Below, one piece after another: positions 32,301 to 44,460 of a stretch of 64,000 nucleotides of DNA (positions are counted from its first letter, which is position 1; each line of letters begins with the position of its first letter). A program made the translations under genes and the position numbers. Location of the stretch: contig JAJEKV010000002.1 of the NCBI GenBank assembly GCA_021234155.1, forward strand, positions 7,976,811 to 8,040,810, given 5' to 3'. The stretch is from Isoetes taiwanensis (taxonomy: Eukaryota > Streptophyta > Lycopodiopsida > Isoetales > Isoetaceae). The notes beneath the pieces were generated by a model, which had not been told where the DNA came from, ran no database searches, and saw only the letters and a program-made list of their open reading frames with translations.

Positions 32301-35300
32301 TTACAAATGCACCTTTGGGTATAGAATATCATAATGCCCAGGGCGATAAAGAAGAACTACCGATGGTGTGACTTGCTGATTAGAAGCTTCAGAACCTGAG
32401 GGGATAAAATCGTGATGATTGACCTCTGTTGTCTTACCAGGATCACCAATGCTTCTATCAAGGTAAACTACACGAACAGGAACTCCAATTGCATCTGTGA
32501 GAGCAGCAATATGCAAATGGTCACTCTCTTCACCCATAGGCTCCACCGATGTCTTGCAAAACTGCCAAATAAAGAGATTACAAGTTGAACACCCAGTTGT
32601 CTCAGCAACACAATATGTAGCACAGTAATATTACCTGCTGAACACTTATGTGGTTAACACCAAAAATAAATGGTTCAAAAAAATCGGCGCGATGACGAAT
32701 TTCACTTGAGGTTACAAATCTGAAAAACATCACAACTATACCAAGAAAGCAAGTCAATATGTAATAGATCTAAATCTAGCAGTTAGGTTAAAGTTTTCAC
32801 ACCATAATCAGAAACATATGGATCTCGACAACGCTCAACAAGTGTATCAATGCTGCAAACAAAAAAGAGATCTATATTAGAGACCCTATATATAGTTAAC
32901 CTAGCTATCTGTGAGGAACAAAAAGAACTGGCAAAGAAAAAGGAAAAAAGGACCTGATTGAAGTTGGTCTTCCAGGAAGAACACTCTCCAGTTGCTCCAC
33001 AAAAATCTATTCCCACAATTTTGCATTAAGATTCAGCAAGAATATGACATATGAAAGTACAAGGGGAGAAAACTACCGCAAGAAAGTCCTCAAATGTGAA
33101 CTCTGCATACCCCAAGCTTATAAGCGTCTGCCGACATTTCTCAATGCATTTTAGTACACGGTCCACTTCAGCTTCATCCTTTGTTTCCAAAATATGTTCC
33201 TAAGTAGGATGTAAGACTTTCAGTCATAAGTTTCATCTTGAATAAAAATACACAGCAAAATTCATGTTCCAGTGGCATTTGCAGAACATCCCCATTAACA
33301 GGAATTGATCCACAACAAGACTTCATGCTCTCACGTCCAGGGTATTTCATTCACCAGGTCAACAGATCTCGGTTAGTAAGCACTTAGGCCCCACAACCTA
33401 ATTCTGCTTAATAAAGCCCATTTAGAGCTTAAGGGTTCACAAAGGCAACCTGGCAGGAGAAGTGATAATAGATGCGCTGCTTGGCATGTATTTATGTCTG
33501 AATAAATGTCAGTCCTTTTGTCAATAGGGCACCACCATATAATCTGAACATTGGAGCAAAAAAGGACGGCTTGCGGCGTTGGTTAAGATAGAGCATAAGC
33601 CCACGAATTATCCTCCTTCCTTGTGGTCTAGACATTTCTTGCTTACACTCCGTCTGCATCAGCTTCGCAAAGCCTTCCTCATGATAAAAGGTTTTGAGAT
33701 AAAGGATAATGTTGTTCATGCTTCATGTCTTATAACTCTTCGGGTCCTTTTATCCATTATATTTAGAGCGGCAGTCTCATTTGAACTTAAGTATAAAACC
33801 TATTTTCTTGCTCCAGACTAAATTGACAACACTCTTTCCATGGTTTTACGACAACTTACAAGATAGGAAAACATGAAGCTTCGAAAGAAACAATTTCCAT
33901 CACCACGGGTCCGTCGAATAGCTCCATAAGATTCTCCTAATTTCTGTGCTGAGGACTCCTAGTCAGTTTCTCCTCTGCAAAGGAGGTGCATATTGGCAAG
34001 GAAAGCAACGCTTCAATCAACAAAGTGAATGTTTTGATCATATCTTTAAAACTGGTTGCCTACTTCTGATGGTAAACAAGAGATGGACAAACTTTAAGGG
34101 TACCTCTACTTTTGCCTTAAAAATAGGATTTCCAAGCTCATATTCAGCAGCAAGTGCAGTAAGCGGTTCCTGTAAATTCATTATTAGATAACAACTCAAT
34201 GCGTACTCCTTAAGATCAAGCTTAAAACTCGAGTGGACATTTACAACTCAATGCATACTCCTTAAGTCCAAACTTATAACCGGACCAAAAGCTAGTAAGT
34301 AAAGACAATACAAGACATAACCCTGACCAAATAAAATATAAGGAAAGAATGTCTGGAAGTTAAAAGCTGATATAATAAACTTCCAATAAAAAATAAGATA
34401 ACTCTAATATGAAGATGCAAGACAATTCTGCGCCTAGACATGTCTGCACTTTTTTCTGTAGAAGGAACAAAGATTCTTGGTGTAATAATAACTTTACAAT
34501 ATATGATCTCAAATAAGAACTTCAGGTGGAGCCCCAATCATGAAGCCATAATCCTTGTACACAGCTTATGGCAGTGATTTCTATTCTATAATACTGAATT
34601 TTACCCTTTAATCTCAAAGCAAAAGACGTGATAGAAGTTCATGAAATTTAGGAAAAGATAAAAGACCAAAACGTCATAAAGAAAAGGGAGCTGTGGAAAT
34701 TTTCCTTGGAGAACCTTCCGAAGCCAAACAGCAACATTCTGGGGCACAGAAATACCTACCAGACCCTAGTGACCTCGTCCTTACATTATTATTTATTCAA
34801 TACCTATTTACCACTTTTCTAGCCAAATCCACTTCTATGTTTCAAGAAACCTACGTTGATCAACTAATTAATTCATAGATCCTTCCTTAATGAATAACAA
34901 GAACAAATATGCAAGCATTTTCCTAACCTGGACCCAACTGCACAGCCTTTAAAAATCAAAAGTCGACACAAGTTAATTAAGCCACCAACGGATTGGATTT
35001 ACTCTGGCATCAACAACTTCTTGTTCCATGTGCAAGACCACCCAGCATTGCGGGTTATAATAAATGCTTTCTTTAGAATTTATATGGCCTATAAGCTTAC
35101 AAGTTCATTATCATTTTCAAGATTAAGATATCATATGTTAATTAAGTTACTCCAAGTTTGCATTGCTTTCTTTATCAAAACTCAACAAGAAAAAACGTAA
35201 ATACTCAACAATAATTCATGTGTTAGGGCCAAGAACGCAAGGTTAAGGAACAAAGATTCACAAACACGGAAATGGAGCATCATTTTGCAACAAAATGGGC

Positions 35301-35485
35301 AATACCTTGTCCCCAATGTACTCTGATTTCTGGGCTTCTTGCTCACAAACGGAACGATGGTAAGCCAAGATATCCTCGTCGTGCGGCCTTTCTGCAGGCA
35401 AATGGTCGAGGCATTTGTCCGACATGGGTTGTTTGGACGGATCGACGGCCTCTTTGGGGCTCTCCTCTTGGCATGGAATTGTCAT
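32301..35485 (-). CDS. Otubain-type ubiquitin thioesterase, intact eight-exon gene
   Basis: Cysteine deubiquitinase of the OTUB family, which removes ubiquitin (chiefly K48-linked for OTUB1-type enzymes). Model on minus: 35485-35306, 34169-34104, 33943-33860, 33199-33077, 33006-32954, 32852-32803, 32735-32635, 32561-32301; 918 nt, 305 residues plus stop, all junctions GT-AG with matching phases. The N-terminus ends SEYIGDK, then EPLTALAAEYELGNP. Catalytic Asp and Cys are in RRTRGDGNCFFRSFMFSYL (exon 3). DEAEVDRVLKCIEKCRQTLI and YAEFTFEDFLA follow, then TLVERCRDPYVSDY, FFRFVTSSEIRHRADFFEPF, and in exon 8 EPMGEESDHLHIAALTDAIG, NHHDFIPSG and LLYRPGHYDILYP with the catalytic His. Length fits plant otubains. 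Start chosen at 35485 because it yields an acidic N-terminus in frame with the splice. Two pseudogene relatives flank it. Confidence 0.92.
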
Positions 35486-35807
35486 GGTGGGGCAAACAAT
35501 GAACGAAGAGCAAAAGAAAGGAATTCTGGGATCGTCAGATCCGAAATATTGGGAAAAGAACATGCATGTATGTATATATTTTACATTGTACCTTTGCACT
35601 GCTCTCTTCTAGACCCACATCTTTTTCTTTCAATATGTTGCATCTGCAAATTTTTAAATGCACATAAGACAAAGTTTACCAAGACTTTGTATGGGTATGT
35701 CTCAATTTGGCTAGTTTTGACTTACATATGGTTTTAACAATTAACTCGGTTCCTCTCTAAAGAAAGAGTTAGGGAAATGTCTAATTCTGATTGGCACATG
35801 TACTTCA

Positions 35808-36021
35808 GTGTTGGGAAAAGTCCGGGGAACATTATAAACCAACCGATTGAAATCGCAAATTTTTCGGTCCGGTTAGTGTATCGTAGGAATTTTTTCGATA
35901 AGTTTTCTTAGGTTTTCTATTAACACGTTAGAAATTTTCGGCCCTAAACATAAGATATCCGATTGGTCAAAATAACCAAAGGCAATTTTTTAATGGGACC
36001 TAAAAAGTTTCCCCAACACTG
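35808..36021. mobile_element. 214-bp hAT-type MITE with 8-bp target duplication
   Basis: Termini CAGTGTTGGGAAA (35808) and TTTCCCCAACACTG (to 36021) are inverted repeats of the CAGTGTTG class common in hAT elements. The flanks ATGTACTT (35800-35807) and ATGTTCTT (36022-36029) are an 8-bp duplication with one mismatch. The interior is non-coding. Confidence 0.88.
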
Positions 36022-36029
36022 ATGTTCTT

Positions 36030-36600
36030 TAGGATGCTAGTTAAGAAAACATCATACCTTGGATGGAATCTAAATGTTTATGGAGAAAATAATTACTTGT
36101 GTAGGTTGAAGTTCATTAACAATAAGAGGACAATAAGAGGTTGTGTTGTGTACTTTTATCCTCCAAAGGCCCTAGTCTCTTGCCTCGGCCACATAATCGA
36201 AAAATTTTTGTCTCTCGCACTATACGGCGAGAGACATTTCTTGTACGTATAGCAGGAGAGATGGACGAGAGACAATAATCTCTCATCCCCTAACAGCCCC
36301 ATTAGCTCGAACTAGTGAGGAGGTCATTGCCGGAATCAATTTGGTGCCAATACTAAATTCTTCGGGGGTACTCGCATAATTGAAATTTTGAATCACAGTG
36401 AACAAGGTTTTCCCCATGGGTCCGGTCCTGCTGTATGATCATCATGCTCATTAGGGCTCTTCTTCTTCGATTTGCTTTATAGAAATTCTGTTTTGATCTC
36501 ATTCAAGCAAATGGACTGCTATATCCCACAAGAGTTGATGATTTTATTTTCACATACATAGCAGAGATAGGATTGACCACATAATACAAATAGCTTGGGC
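36030..36600. other. Gene-poor interval
   Basis: Nothing recognised. A short inverted repeat of CTCTCGCACTATACGGCGAGAG lies near 36212-36233. Confidence 0.4.
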
Positions 36601-37110
36601 TACTGGTAGGCCAAAACTATAAGTGAAATAAGACAATGGAACAAATGGCATATGGTGGATTGAAATCCTTGCTTGTCATGCGAAGGAAATGCAATAAAGC
36701 TAAAATTGTAGATTTTGGACTAAAAAGAATGCTATACAAAATGCTTGTTCAAGGGGTTGTTTTATATGGTTGCGAAATATGGAGGCGTGGATTATTGCGA
36801 GATATGTGGAAAAGGATTGAGAAAATCCAAAAAAACTTCTTGATGATAGAGCTAGGAATTACTCCAAACGCCTTATGAGATACTTTAAAATGAAACAGGG
36901 TTGATCCCTCTAGAAGGGGAAGCAATGTGCCATTTTTGCCATTATTACAGCAAGATTCAAAAATGAAGATGCATACTCACTTTTGGTGATAAGGATGGCT
37001 AATGGAAGCTAAAAAAATGGTTGGTTGGGTGATGGATGAACCTAGACTATATGCCATGTGATAAAGATACAATAAGAGAATGGGTAAAGATCAGCTTTAG
37101 AGATAGGGCA
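36600..37110 (+). mobile_element. LINE/RTE-like reverse transcriptase relic
   Basis: YGGLKSLLVMRRKCNKAKI, LKRMLYKMLVQGVVLYGCEI and WKRIEKIQKNFLMIELGI match the C-terminal end of reverse transcriptases in non-LTR elements, where the segment L.Y.....P..LYGCE.W is conserved. It differs from the L1-type LINE-A family elsewhere in the window. No poly(A) found. Confidence 0.6.
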
Positions 37111-37783
37111 GGGACAAAAGGGGGTATTAAAATGCAAAATTACAAGGACCGAATGAACTCAGAGTTAAGACCCATGCCATGAGGCTTTCAATTCATAAAA
37201 GGCATGCAATATGTAGAATGAAACAGTTCACATCACCTAGGGATTAAGCTACAAAGATGGGGTGATTTTGACCGAGATAAAAGGCTCTCTAAAATATGTA
37301 ACTCTGGAAAAGCCTCCTAGATTGTCCAACATATTAGGGGCTAATGAATAGGTTGAATGTCAATGCTAAAACTCTTAAAGAGTTCTTTATATGACCAGAC
37401 AACATAATCGGAAGGTCATTCTAGAAGCACAGAAGATAAAAAGGGTTTCATTAAGAAGCTATAAACATGCTTCAAGAGTTTGAAGAAGATGTTAGAGAAG
37501 AGTAAAAGAATAGTAGTGTTACTCTTTGGGAGCACGCTTAAAGGAACACGTAGACTTGGTGTATATAGTTGGTGTTTGTAACATCTAATAGACCTGATGG
37601 CCTCATAGATGAAAAAATAAAAAACTACTCCCCAACCCAAATTTCCCCTTTAGTTTTTTCACATGCGCCATTTTTTTTCCCTGTCTCAAAATAGGACGAA
37701 AGCGAGTTTATTGGATTGCCCCTTGTTAGGGGCGATCCATTAGGGGGAGAGTGGGTTTTAGCATCATGGGGCATATTCTAGGC

Positions 37784-40250
37784 TTTTTTTTTTTTAAGGT
37801 AAGAGATGTTTTTTCCATTAATTAATAAAAGCCATACAAATATGCATCTAATGAGAGTGGAGTCAACCTCATTAGTTAAATAGTAATGAAATAAAATTTA
37901 AAATGTAGCTGCATAGAGTTATTTAAGTGAACCAGCTGTAGACCAACTGCAAGAAGAGCTCAATGTAGTAAAATTTCCATGAAGAAATACTCAAAATACT
38001 GCTTTGCCCCACTTGAAGGAGCTGATATCTTAGCATGGAAGAAACATCACAACAGGCCATTCGAATCCAAAATTCCTGCAAGGACAAAATTGCTTTCCAA
38101 GTGCTTGAGCATAAAGTTAGACAAAAGCAAGATTAATTACTGAGCAAAAGCAATTATCAGGATATTATAAAGCTGCAGATCAAGTTTGAGGTGAGAAATA
38201 GGAATGATGGCTGTGATGGGGAGTGCATGATTTGGTCGAAGATGGCAGTGTAGACCCAATAGAAACCTGAGTCAGTCCCAAACTTGTAACTGTTGAAATC
38301 AGATCCATTTTCCATAAGCAGCTGGTGAATGTCTTCTTTTCCCATCAGAAGAAGCAGTGTACCATAAAGATCAGCCAGCATCTTATGAGAGTAGTATAAT
38401 TCTCTGTACCTACTAAGCTGCCTATCTGTCAATGAGAAGTGATACATGAACAAAAAGCTGAACATGCAGTACATCTGCACGACTTCCCTGCAGTAAATCT
38501 TAGTCCATGATGCTTCATTGCTATTGCATCTGACTTTGTATAGCTTGATTTCATCTGAAGTTGCATGTGGCCCTAGTAGCATTAAGTTTGAAACCCCTGT
38601 GCTGTTGCAGTATAGTGTAGCTTCTTGATATGTCAACATGGTGTCAAACTTGTTCCTGCTTTCCCCTCTCAGGAACTCCAGATATTCTATCAAAATCATC
38701 AGAGAAAGGTGCATTAGAATTGATGACATTAAGGAAAGAATTAAAGAAATTAAAAACACCAGTGAAGTTACCAATAGCATCCCATTTCCTGTCATACTTG
38801 TCTCCATATTTACTTTTGTGAGCAGTTACATAACCTTATAACTAGAAATTCATCTTAATCCAAAAAATGGAGACATTTTTTTTTACCATACACAATCCTA
38901 TTTCTAGCCTTCCAAATGTTCCATAGGGCATTAAACACAATAGTGTTAAGAAAGGCATCATTATTTCGAATTTGCTGGAGCAAGTTCCCTTGATTTTGAA
39001 CATAGAAATACTGCCTAAATTTACTGTAGAACCAAGACCAGAAGTCGGCAAATTTTGGACACAGAAAGATGTGTTGCATAGTTTCCTCTTGGGAGCAATT
39101 CAACTGGCAGGCTGGAAGAACAGTCGAAATTCTTTGAGATAGGGAGACAAGATTAGGAAGACTTTTGTGAGCAATCAACCAAATGAAGAAATTGTCCTTT
39201 GGAGGACAATAGGATTTCCAGATATTTCTATAAAGAATTTTACATTCATCTTCTGAGATAGACCACTTGAATTTAGCTTTAGCAGAAGTGTCCCTTTGAT
39301 TGAGAATGGCATATACAGAACTCACTTTGTATTTATTATGGCCATTAATTTTCAAGAGAAGGCCACTATCATTGTCCACTAGATTAGTAGTTTGAGACAA
39401 AATACATTTGAAATGAAGGAAGATGGTTTTGTCGCTTGAAGTACCATGGATTAGTCTCCTGAGATTGGTCCAAGAAATAATATGATCATTCCTATATAAA
39501 TCCTTGACATGAGTAATACCATAGTCAGACCATTTCCTATAAATTTTCGGATGTCTCAAAGCAGGGATGTTGCCATTGCTATCTTTAAACAGTGAAGACC
39601 AGAAAAGGGAAGAGTGCATATGGAGATCTTGCATGTCTGGGTTATCAAAGCTACCCTGCACAATATTCCAAGCCTTTATCATATTTTGCATAAGAGGGGA
39701 GGTGTTTTTACCAGGATGGAGAATATTGAGGGCTGACTCAGGAAGACAATGTTTCACACTTGGGTGACCTTCTAGATAGGAACATTCAATCCAATACCTA
39801 ATGAAAATTGAAGCCATAGAATTATTTCCAGACAAGGTTCTCCAAATAAATTTGCCTGCCAAGGCACAAGCTTGCAGATATACTAAACCTCCATTTGTCT
39901 TAGCTCTAGTGACAGTGTCCCAATTTACTGAATGATTACCTTTCCAAATGAAATTTCTGATAGTTTTCTCCAGCTCATTATATATGGATTTGGGAGCAAC
40001 AAGAGCAGAGGAGAAATAAATATGGGAAGCTGCAAGAACAGAGTTTGCAATAAGAGTTCTGCCTGCCATTGATAAGGTGTTTCTGAAAGTGTTAATTTCT
40101 TCCTAATTCTTTGAAGAATTGGATCCCAGAGCCTTTGATATTAGGATTGAGTGATAAGGGCATCCCAAGCAGCTTAGTTGCTTGCAAAACATTAAGGACC
40201 TTAATGTCACAAAGGTATTTGCAAAGATTTAATAATTATATCATCTAGTC
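37784..40250 (-). mobile_element. LINE-B, 5'-truncated L1-type element with poly(A)
   Basis: On minus, about 40250-40070 carries LLGMPLSLNPNIKGSGIQFF in a shifted frame. Then an open frame of 404 codons (40069-38855) begins within RT (MAGRTLIANSVLAASHIYFS) and runs through LEKTIRNFIWKGNHSVNWDT and WKSYCPPKDNFFIWLIAHKS to the zf-RVT residues CQLNCSQEETMQHIFLCPKF and NALWNIWKARNRIVYG. A T12 run on plus at 37784-37795 is the poly(A) tail. The long uninterrupted frame indicates a fairly recent insertion. Between the stop and the poly(A) lies about 1 kb with an extra open frame. Confidence 0.85.
38157..38807 (-). CDS. Unidentified 216-codon frame downstream of LINE-B ORF2
   Basis: Begins 47 bp after the LINE-B ORF2 stop. 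The N-terminal 45 residues are strongly hydrophobic (LLVTSLVFLISLILSLMSSI, LMHLSLMILIEYLEFL), followed by a mixed region (LSRYRELYYSHKMLADLYGT, LLLLMGKEDIHQLLMENGSD). No known domain recognised. It lies between ORF2 and the poly(A) tail. It could be a third LINE frame, a 3'-transduced gene segment, or chance. A frame this long in AT-rich DNA is unusual, but no splice or promoter evidence backs it. Confidence 0.35.
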   Translation of the reverse strand: METSMTGNGMLLVTSLVFLISLILSLMSSILMHLSLMILIEYLEFLRGESRNKFDTMLTYQEATLYCNSTGVSNLMLLGPHATSDEIKLYKVRCNSNEASWTKIYCREVVQMYCMFSFLFMYHFSLTDRQLSRYRELYYSHKMLADLYGTLLLLMGKEDIHQLLMENGSDFNSYKFGTDSGFYWVYTAIFDQIMHSPSQPSFLFLTSNLICSFIIS

Positions 40251-40368
40251 CCTTTTTTGGTGGTAGAAAACTTCTTAGCATTTTTTCAAATGATTGTGGA
40301 CTGGGGTAAGTAGATTAAGACAAAGGATCTATGACAAAGAATTTTAAGAATGGTAATGTAATAGTCCT

Positions 40369-41147
40369 TTGTCTACAATTAATTGTCAAAAAGATACGTA
40401 CATTGTCTCTTCAAATTTCCTTAATTACACCTCGATTTATGCGTATATCATTTACTTGTGCCTTCTTTTTTTAAATCAATTGCACAAAGGCTCTCGACGT
40501 TCGCATTGCACATTCTATTTCTGGTGGTGCCAAGATATGTGTGGTGCTCCCAATGGACAAGGAGATTCCCTATTAAGTCATAATCCAAAGTGGCTTATTT
40601 TACTCCCCCTTCAAATTTCATTTGTTGAACGTTGCAGATTTATCTCGCAGGTTTCCCGCCTTCAAGCTTCTAGTTCATGCTCATGAAGCCACTTCTGTCT
40701 CCCCATCCACTCCGCCAAGGCACTCTATTGTGCATCCTCGCTCGCTCTCAATCTTTGTCTACCGTCTATCATTGCACCACCTTCTTCATCCGCCTTACAG
40801 CAAGTGGCATTAACACTAATCGCTCAGCCTCCCCCATTGCAACTAGTACAATTTGCTTCTACTTCACCTTCGCCCTCTCCAATTCAGTAGAACTCGATCG
40901 AGGTGCAACCTGAAAGACAAAAGTGCATTCAGTGCCTACCTTGGGTTGACCATTGGCAATGCAAGCACATCCTCTAATGTTGCGGACTATGTAGACATCT
41001 CAGGATCAGCTTCGGATTCTTCTCTTGATGGAGATGTGGTGATGCAACTAGTTGATTAAATTGCAATGGTGGTATATGATGGAGTGCTCTGATCTACACA
41101 TAAAGTCTCAAAGAGAAGAAAGGTGCGCTTGATCCATTGTCTTTGAA
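40369..41147. other. Unassigned region upstream of LINE-C
   Basis: Short Ser/Pro/His-rich frames on plus (ATSVSPSTPPRHSIVHPRSL), then AYLGLTIGNASTSSNVADYV. It could be the ORF1 or 5' untranslated part of the LINE that follows, but no zinc knuckle is seen. Confidence 0.35.
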
Positions 41148-42370
41148 ATGAATATTCTTAGTTGGAATGTAAGGGGCCTTAAGTCCTCCCCCACAAAGAG
41201 ATCTAGAGCCACAAGGGTAGTTAGGAGTCTGGCTCTACGGATTCTTGTTTGCAAGAGCATAAGTGTCATAGAGGTTATATGGGAGGTTTGTTAGACCTCA
41301 TGGATTGTTGGCATCTTGGTTCGGCGAGTATTTCTGCATGTCTCTAGGGACATTTTCATTTCGTGGTATTTAAGTGCTAAGGTAGTTTCATGGCTAAAGA
41401 TAAGTGGGGCAGATAGTTAGTGATGAAGTGGAAGCAGGATACACGAGTGTGATATTGTTAATATTTATGCTTCTAATATTCCTAGAGAGCTTCCATGCTT
41501 TAAAAGACAAGATGAAGAAATGGAGGAGAATGTTGCATGTTTGCTTCTTAGAGATTTCAATATGGTTGAGGATGCAGTTGATAGGCTTGGTGTTGGACAG
41601 TTTGTTTCAATTTTTGAGAAATAACAGTGAGATAAGCTTCTGTTTGAGCATGGCTTTTTGAGATCTTAGGAAATGAAGACTTAACCTAGTTCAATGGCAC
41701 TCAAGGGAAGATGAGAGCAGCAGCTAGACATTGATAGGTGTTATGCCAATATGGATGCACACCATATGCTTTCCTAGCCTATTCCGCAAAAACTATATGC
41801 TTCAAACTATGTCGACTACCATGTTTAGGTCATTAGGCATAACGATCTTCTCACTGATGCCCGTGGAAAAATATTCTTCAAGCTCAACTCTTAGTTTCTA
41901 AAAGGAGAAGGCTTTCTTGAAAGTTGCAATGAAGTCCATTCCCTTTTCTGCAAGTCCCACGAGGACACTTGTATCGGCTCACGCCATTATCAAGTCTTTT
42001 GCAAATAGTGGGGTCGTGAATGAGCGGAACAAGAAAGTGCCTTGTTGATGCAATGATAAATAGGGCAACTCATGTTTTAAGGCTCCAATCGTGTGCGAGA
42101 AACGAAACTTGTGAGACACATACAAGAGATGGAGGAACAGGATGTAAGGCGGATAAGTTGAAAGGACTTTCTTGGCTTAAGGATGGGGAAGGTGTTTCAA
42201 AGCTTTTTTCAAGACTGTCCATTTGAAGCGTCAGACCACCACTCTAAATTCTCTTCATTGTGATGATGGGAGAATCATCTTGGCTTCAGATTAGTTGAGG
42301 CAATTCTCAAGGCATTTAGATATTTCTTCGCATAAAAGGTGCTTCTCTTTCAGGATGATATGCAAGACAT
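41148..42370 (+). mobile_element. LINE-C, endonuclease to early RT region (degenerate)
   Basis: Starts MNILSWNVRGLKSSPTKRSR (41148), the canonical N-terminus of plant L1 ORF2 endonuclease. CDIVNIYASNIPRELPCFKR and RDFNMVEDAVDRLG then match GDFNMVE. Later WLKDGEGVSK (about 42170) and KTVHLKRQTTTLNSLHCDD match the segment before RT. Frameshifts throughout, and it ends without RT motifs. It is related to but distinct from LINE-A. Confidence 0.8.
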
Positions 42371-42701
42371 TGTGCTATCGTAAGTTTTTCCTAAAATCTC
42401 TCTATCTTAACAACAACAACTCGATGCTCCACTCACTATTCTTATTCCGTCATTTTTAGCCCCAAGGGAAAACTAAATTCTATGTTTGCCATCTTCCAAA
42501 TCTATGGTTTTCTTCTCTTTATGTGACTGTTTCTTTCATAAGATCCTAGCATATTTTGGAGCACACAACAATGGCATATTTTGGATCACATAGCAATGGC
42601 ACAGGCAGGTTGGTGTACTGGCCTATTAAACTTTAGGTTGAATCCCCTCATGCTCAGTGTTTTATTCATGTATAATAACTACATACATCATGTTATTCCA
42701 G

Positions 42702-42829
42702 ATTTTGGAGCAGTTCATTCTCTTCCATCCGCTGCAGCCTTAAATTGGGTTCTCAAAGATGGACTAGGTCGTTTTGGCAGGCTTATATGTGCAACATATT
42801 TTGGTCATATATTCGATTTAGACCTTAAG
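42702..42829 (+). pseudogene. RUS-family (DUF647) exon relic
   Basis: One exon-like block bounded by AG before 42702 and GT after 42829. VHSLPSAAALNWVLKDGLGR and FGRLICATYFGHIFDLDLK match the signature of ROOT UV-B SENSITIVE proteins (AAxNWVLKDGxGRxGR). No neighbouring exon of the family is readable on either side, so it is an isolated fragment. Confidence 0.75.
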
Positions 42830-43039
42830 GTTCACAATCTCACTTATAGTCAAAGCAATGTTTTATGCTTAGGAGATCAGAATCAGAGTTTCTGTATTTA
42901 TTTCTATTGTTAAACTGCTTGAAGCTACTGGCGCATCTCAACTGTTCCAAGTTTCTGGATTTGGCAGCAAGAGGGGTATGCATGATTATCTGGTTTTTTC
43001 AGGTTCTTCTTAGACTAATCAGTTTCAATCTACTTTACT

Positions 43040-43200
43040 AAGGGTCGATCTCATGATGTGCATGACTTTCATATAAGGACAACCATTTTTCCTGACGAAA
43101 GGGATATGCCCAACATTATGACATCGTTTGAGAGTTTCAACAAAGACTTCATGACACAATATGGCGGTGAGAAGTATCCCTGGATGTCAAGGATGTAATA
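43040..43200 (+). other. Unidentified exon-like stretch
   Basis: The frame reads GRSHDVHDFHIRTTIFPDER and DMPNIMTSFESFNKDFMTQY then GGEKYP, with a shift to DVKDVIIRKG. It looks coding but I do not recognise it. It may be part of the same gene remnant as the RUS exon or a neighbour. Confidence 0.3.
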
Positions 43201-43557
43201 ATCAGAAAGGGACATCAGAGACATTCTCCTTTTTTACTCTTTTGTTGTTGCATAATTGAATTTTGCTGCTTTTATCTTGTAAGCATTATCTGTCTTCTCT
43301 CTAGGAAATAACCTATGCTATTACTTGCCTTTCGAGGTTATCTTTATATTATGTGACTGCACGCTTATTGCTAACATCTTATTTGGTTTGTGATGTAGGT
43401 TAAGCTGGCACAAGGGCCTCAAGGTGGTTTGATGCTAGCTTGGTTCATGTATTTCCAACTCTGCAGAAAGTAAAAATCCTGACATCCTTGCTATATAGCA
43501 TGAGCCTTGGGCTGGAGACGCTGACACCATTTTTCCCTCAAGTTTTTTTTACTCCTT

Positions 43558-44460
43558 GTCATGACTGTAACCTGCTGGAGACGTAATCTCTTCATATTAA
43601 CCAACGAGACTACTACTGGTTGCATCTTCCCGGTCCAATAAAATAGGAGGGGTTGCATCTTCCCCTCTCGGAGTGCATTGGCTCCATGGGCAGCTAGAGG
43701 ATCGTGGCGACACACGTCCATACTCAACTGAACTCCCCAAAACAAGAGTCAGACCGACACCACAGCTCATGAGAGTTCAGGACGACCAGGAAGTGTCGGA
43801 CTCATACCAGCCCACACGAAGTGAATGACTATAAGCCTAGCCTGCTATGCGTCCCCAGTAGCCGCGCTGAGCAGGGACCTCCCTCCACTTTGCCATTAAC
43901 CCCGTTATATGGTGCTCAGTCACTCCATAGCCTCCATAGCCAGGTGGGCTCCACTAGGATACAACATGCAACTCAACTAGAATCTACTCGAAATACCTGC
44001 TCCTCCTATGCATACTTTGCAGATAGGCTAAATCAGGCTCTGTCGTGACTGTAATCAGCCGGAGATGTAATCCTCTGGTATCACCCAACGAGACTATTCC
44101 AGGTTGCATCTCCACGGTCTGATGAGGTAGGAGAAGTTGCATCTTCCCCTCCCAGAATGCAGTGGCTCCATGGGCAGCTAGAGGATCGTGGTGACACACG
44201 TCCGTACCTTACTGAACTCTCCAAAACAAGGGCTAGGCCGACACCTGCAGCTCTTGAGAGTTAGGGCGACACCTTTGACCCAATAAGTGTCGGACTCTTA
44301 CCCAGCCCACACGAAGTGACTGACTATAAGTCTAGCCTGCTATCAATGGGTCCCCAGTAGCTGCGCTTAGTAGGGACCTCCCTCCACTTTGCCACTAACC
44401 CCCTTATGTGGTGCTCAGTCACTCCATAGCCTCCATAGCCAGGTGGGCTCTATGTATAGG
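43558..44460 (+). repeat. Tandem direct repeat, unit ~485 bp, about two copies
   Basis: 43558-43960 and 44042-44450 align over about 400 bp with small indels. Shared blocks include GGCTCCATGGGCAGCTAGAG, GACCTCCCTCCACTTTGCCA and CTCCATAGCCTCCATAGCCA. No coding content. It may be part of the older LTR whose end is at 44824. Confidence 0.85.
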
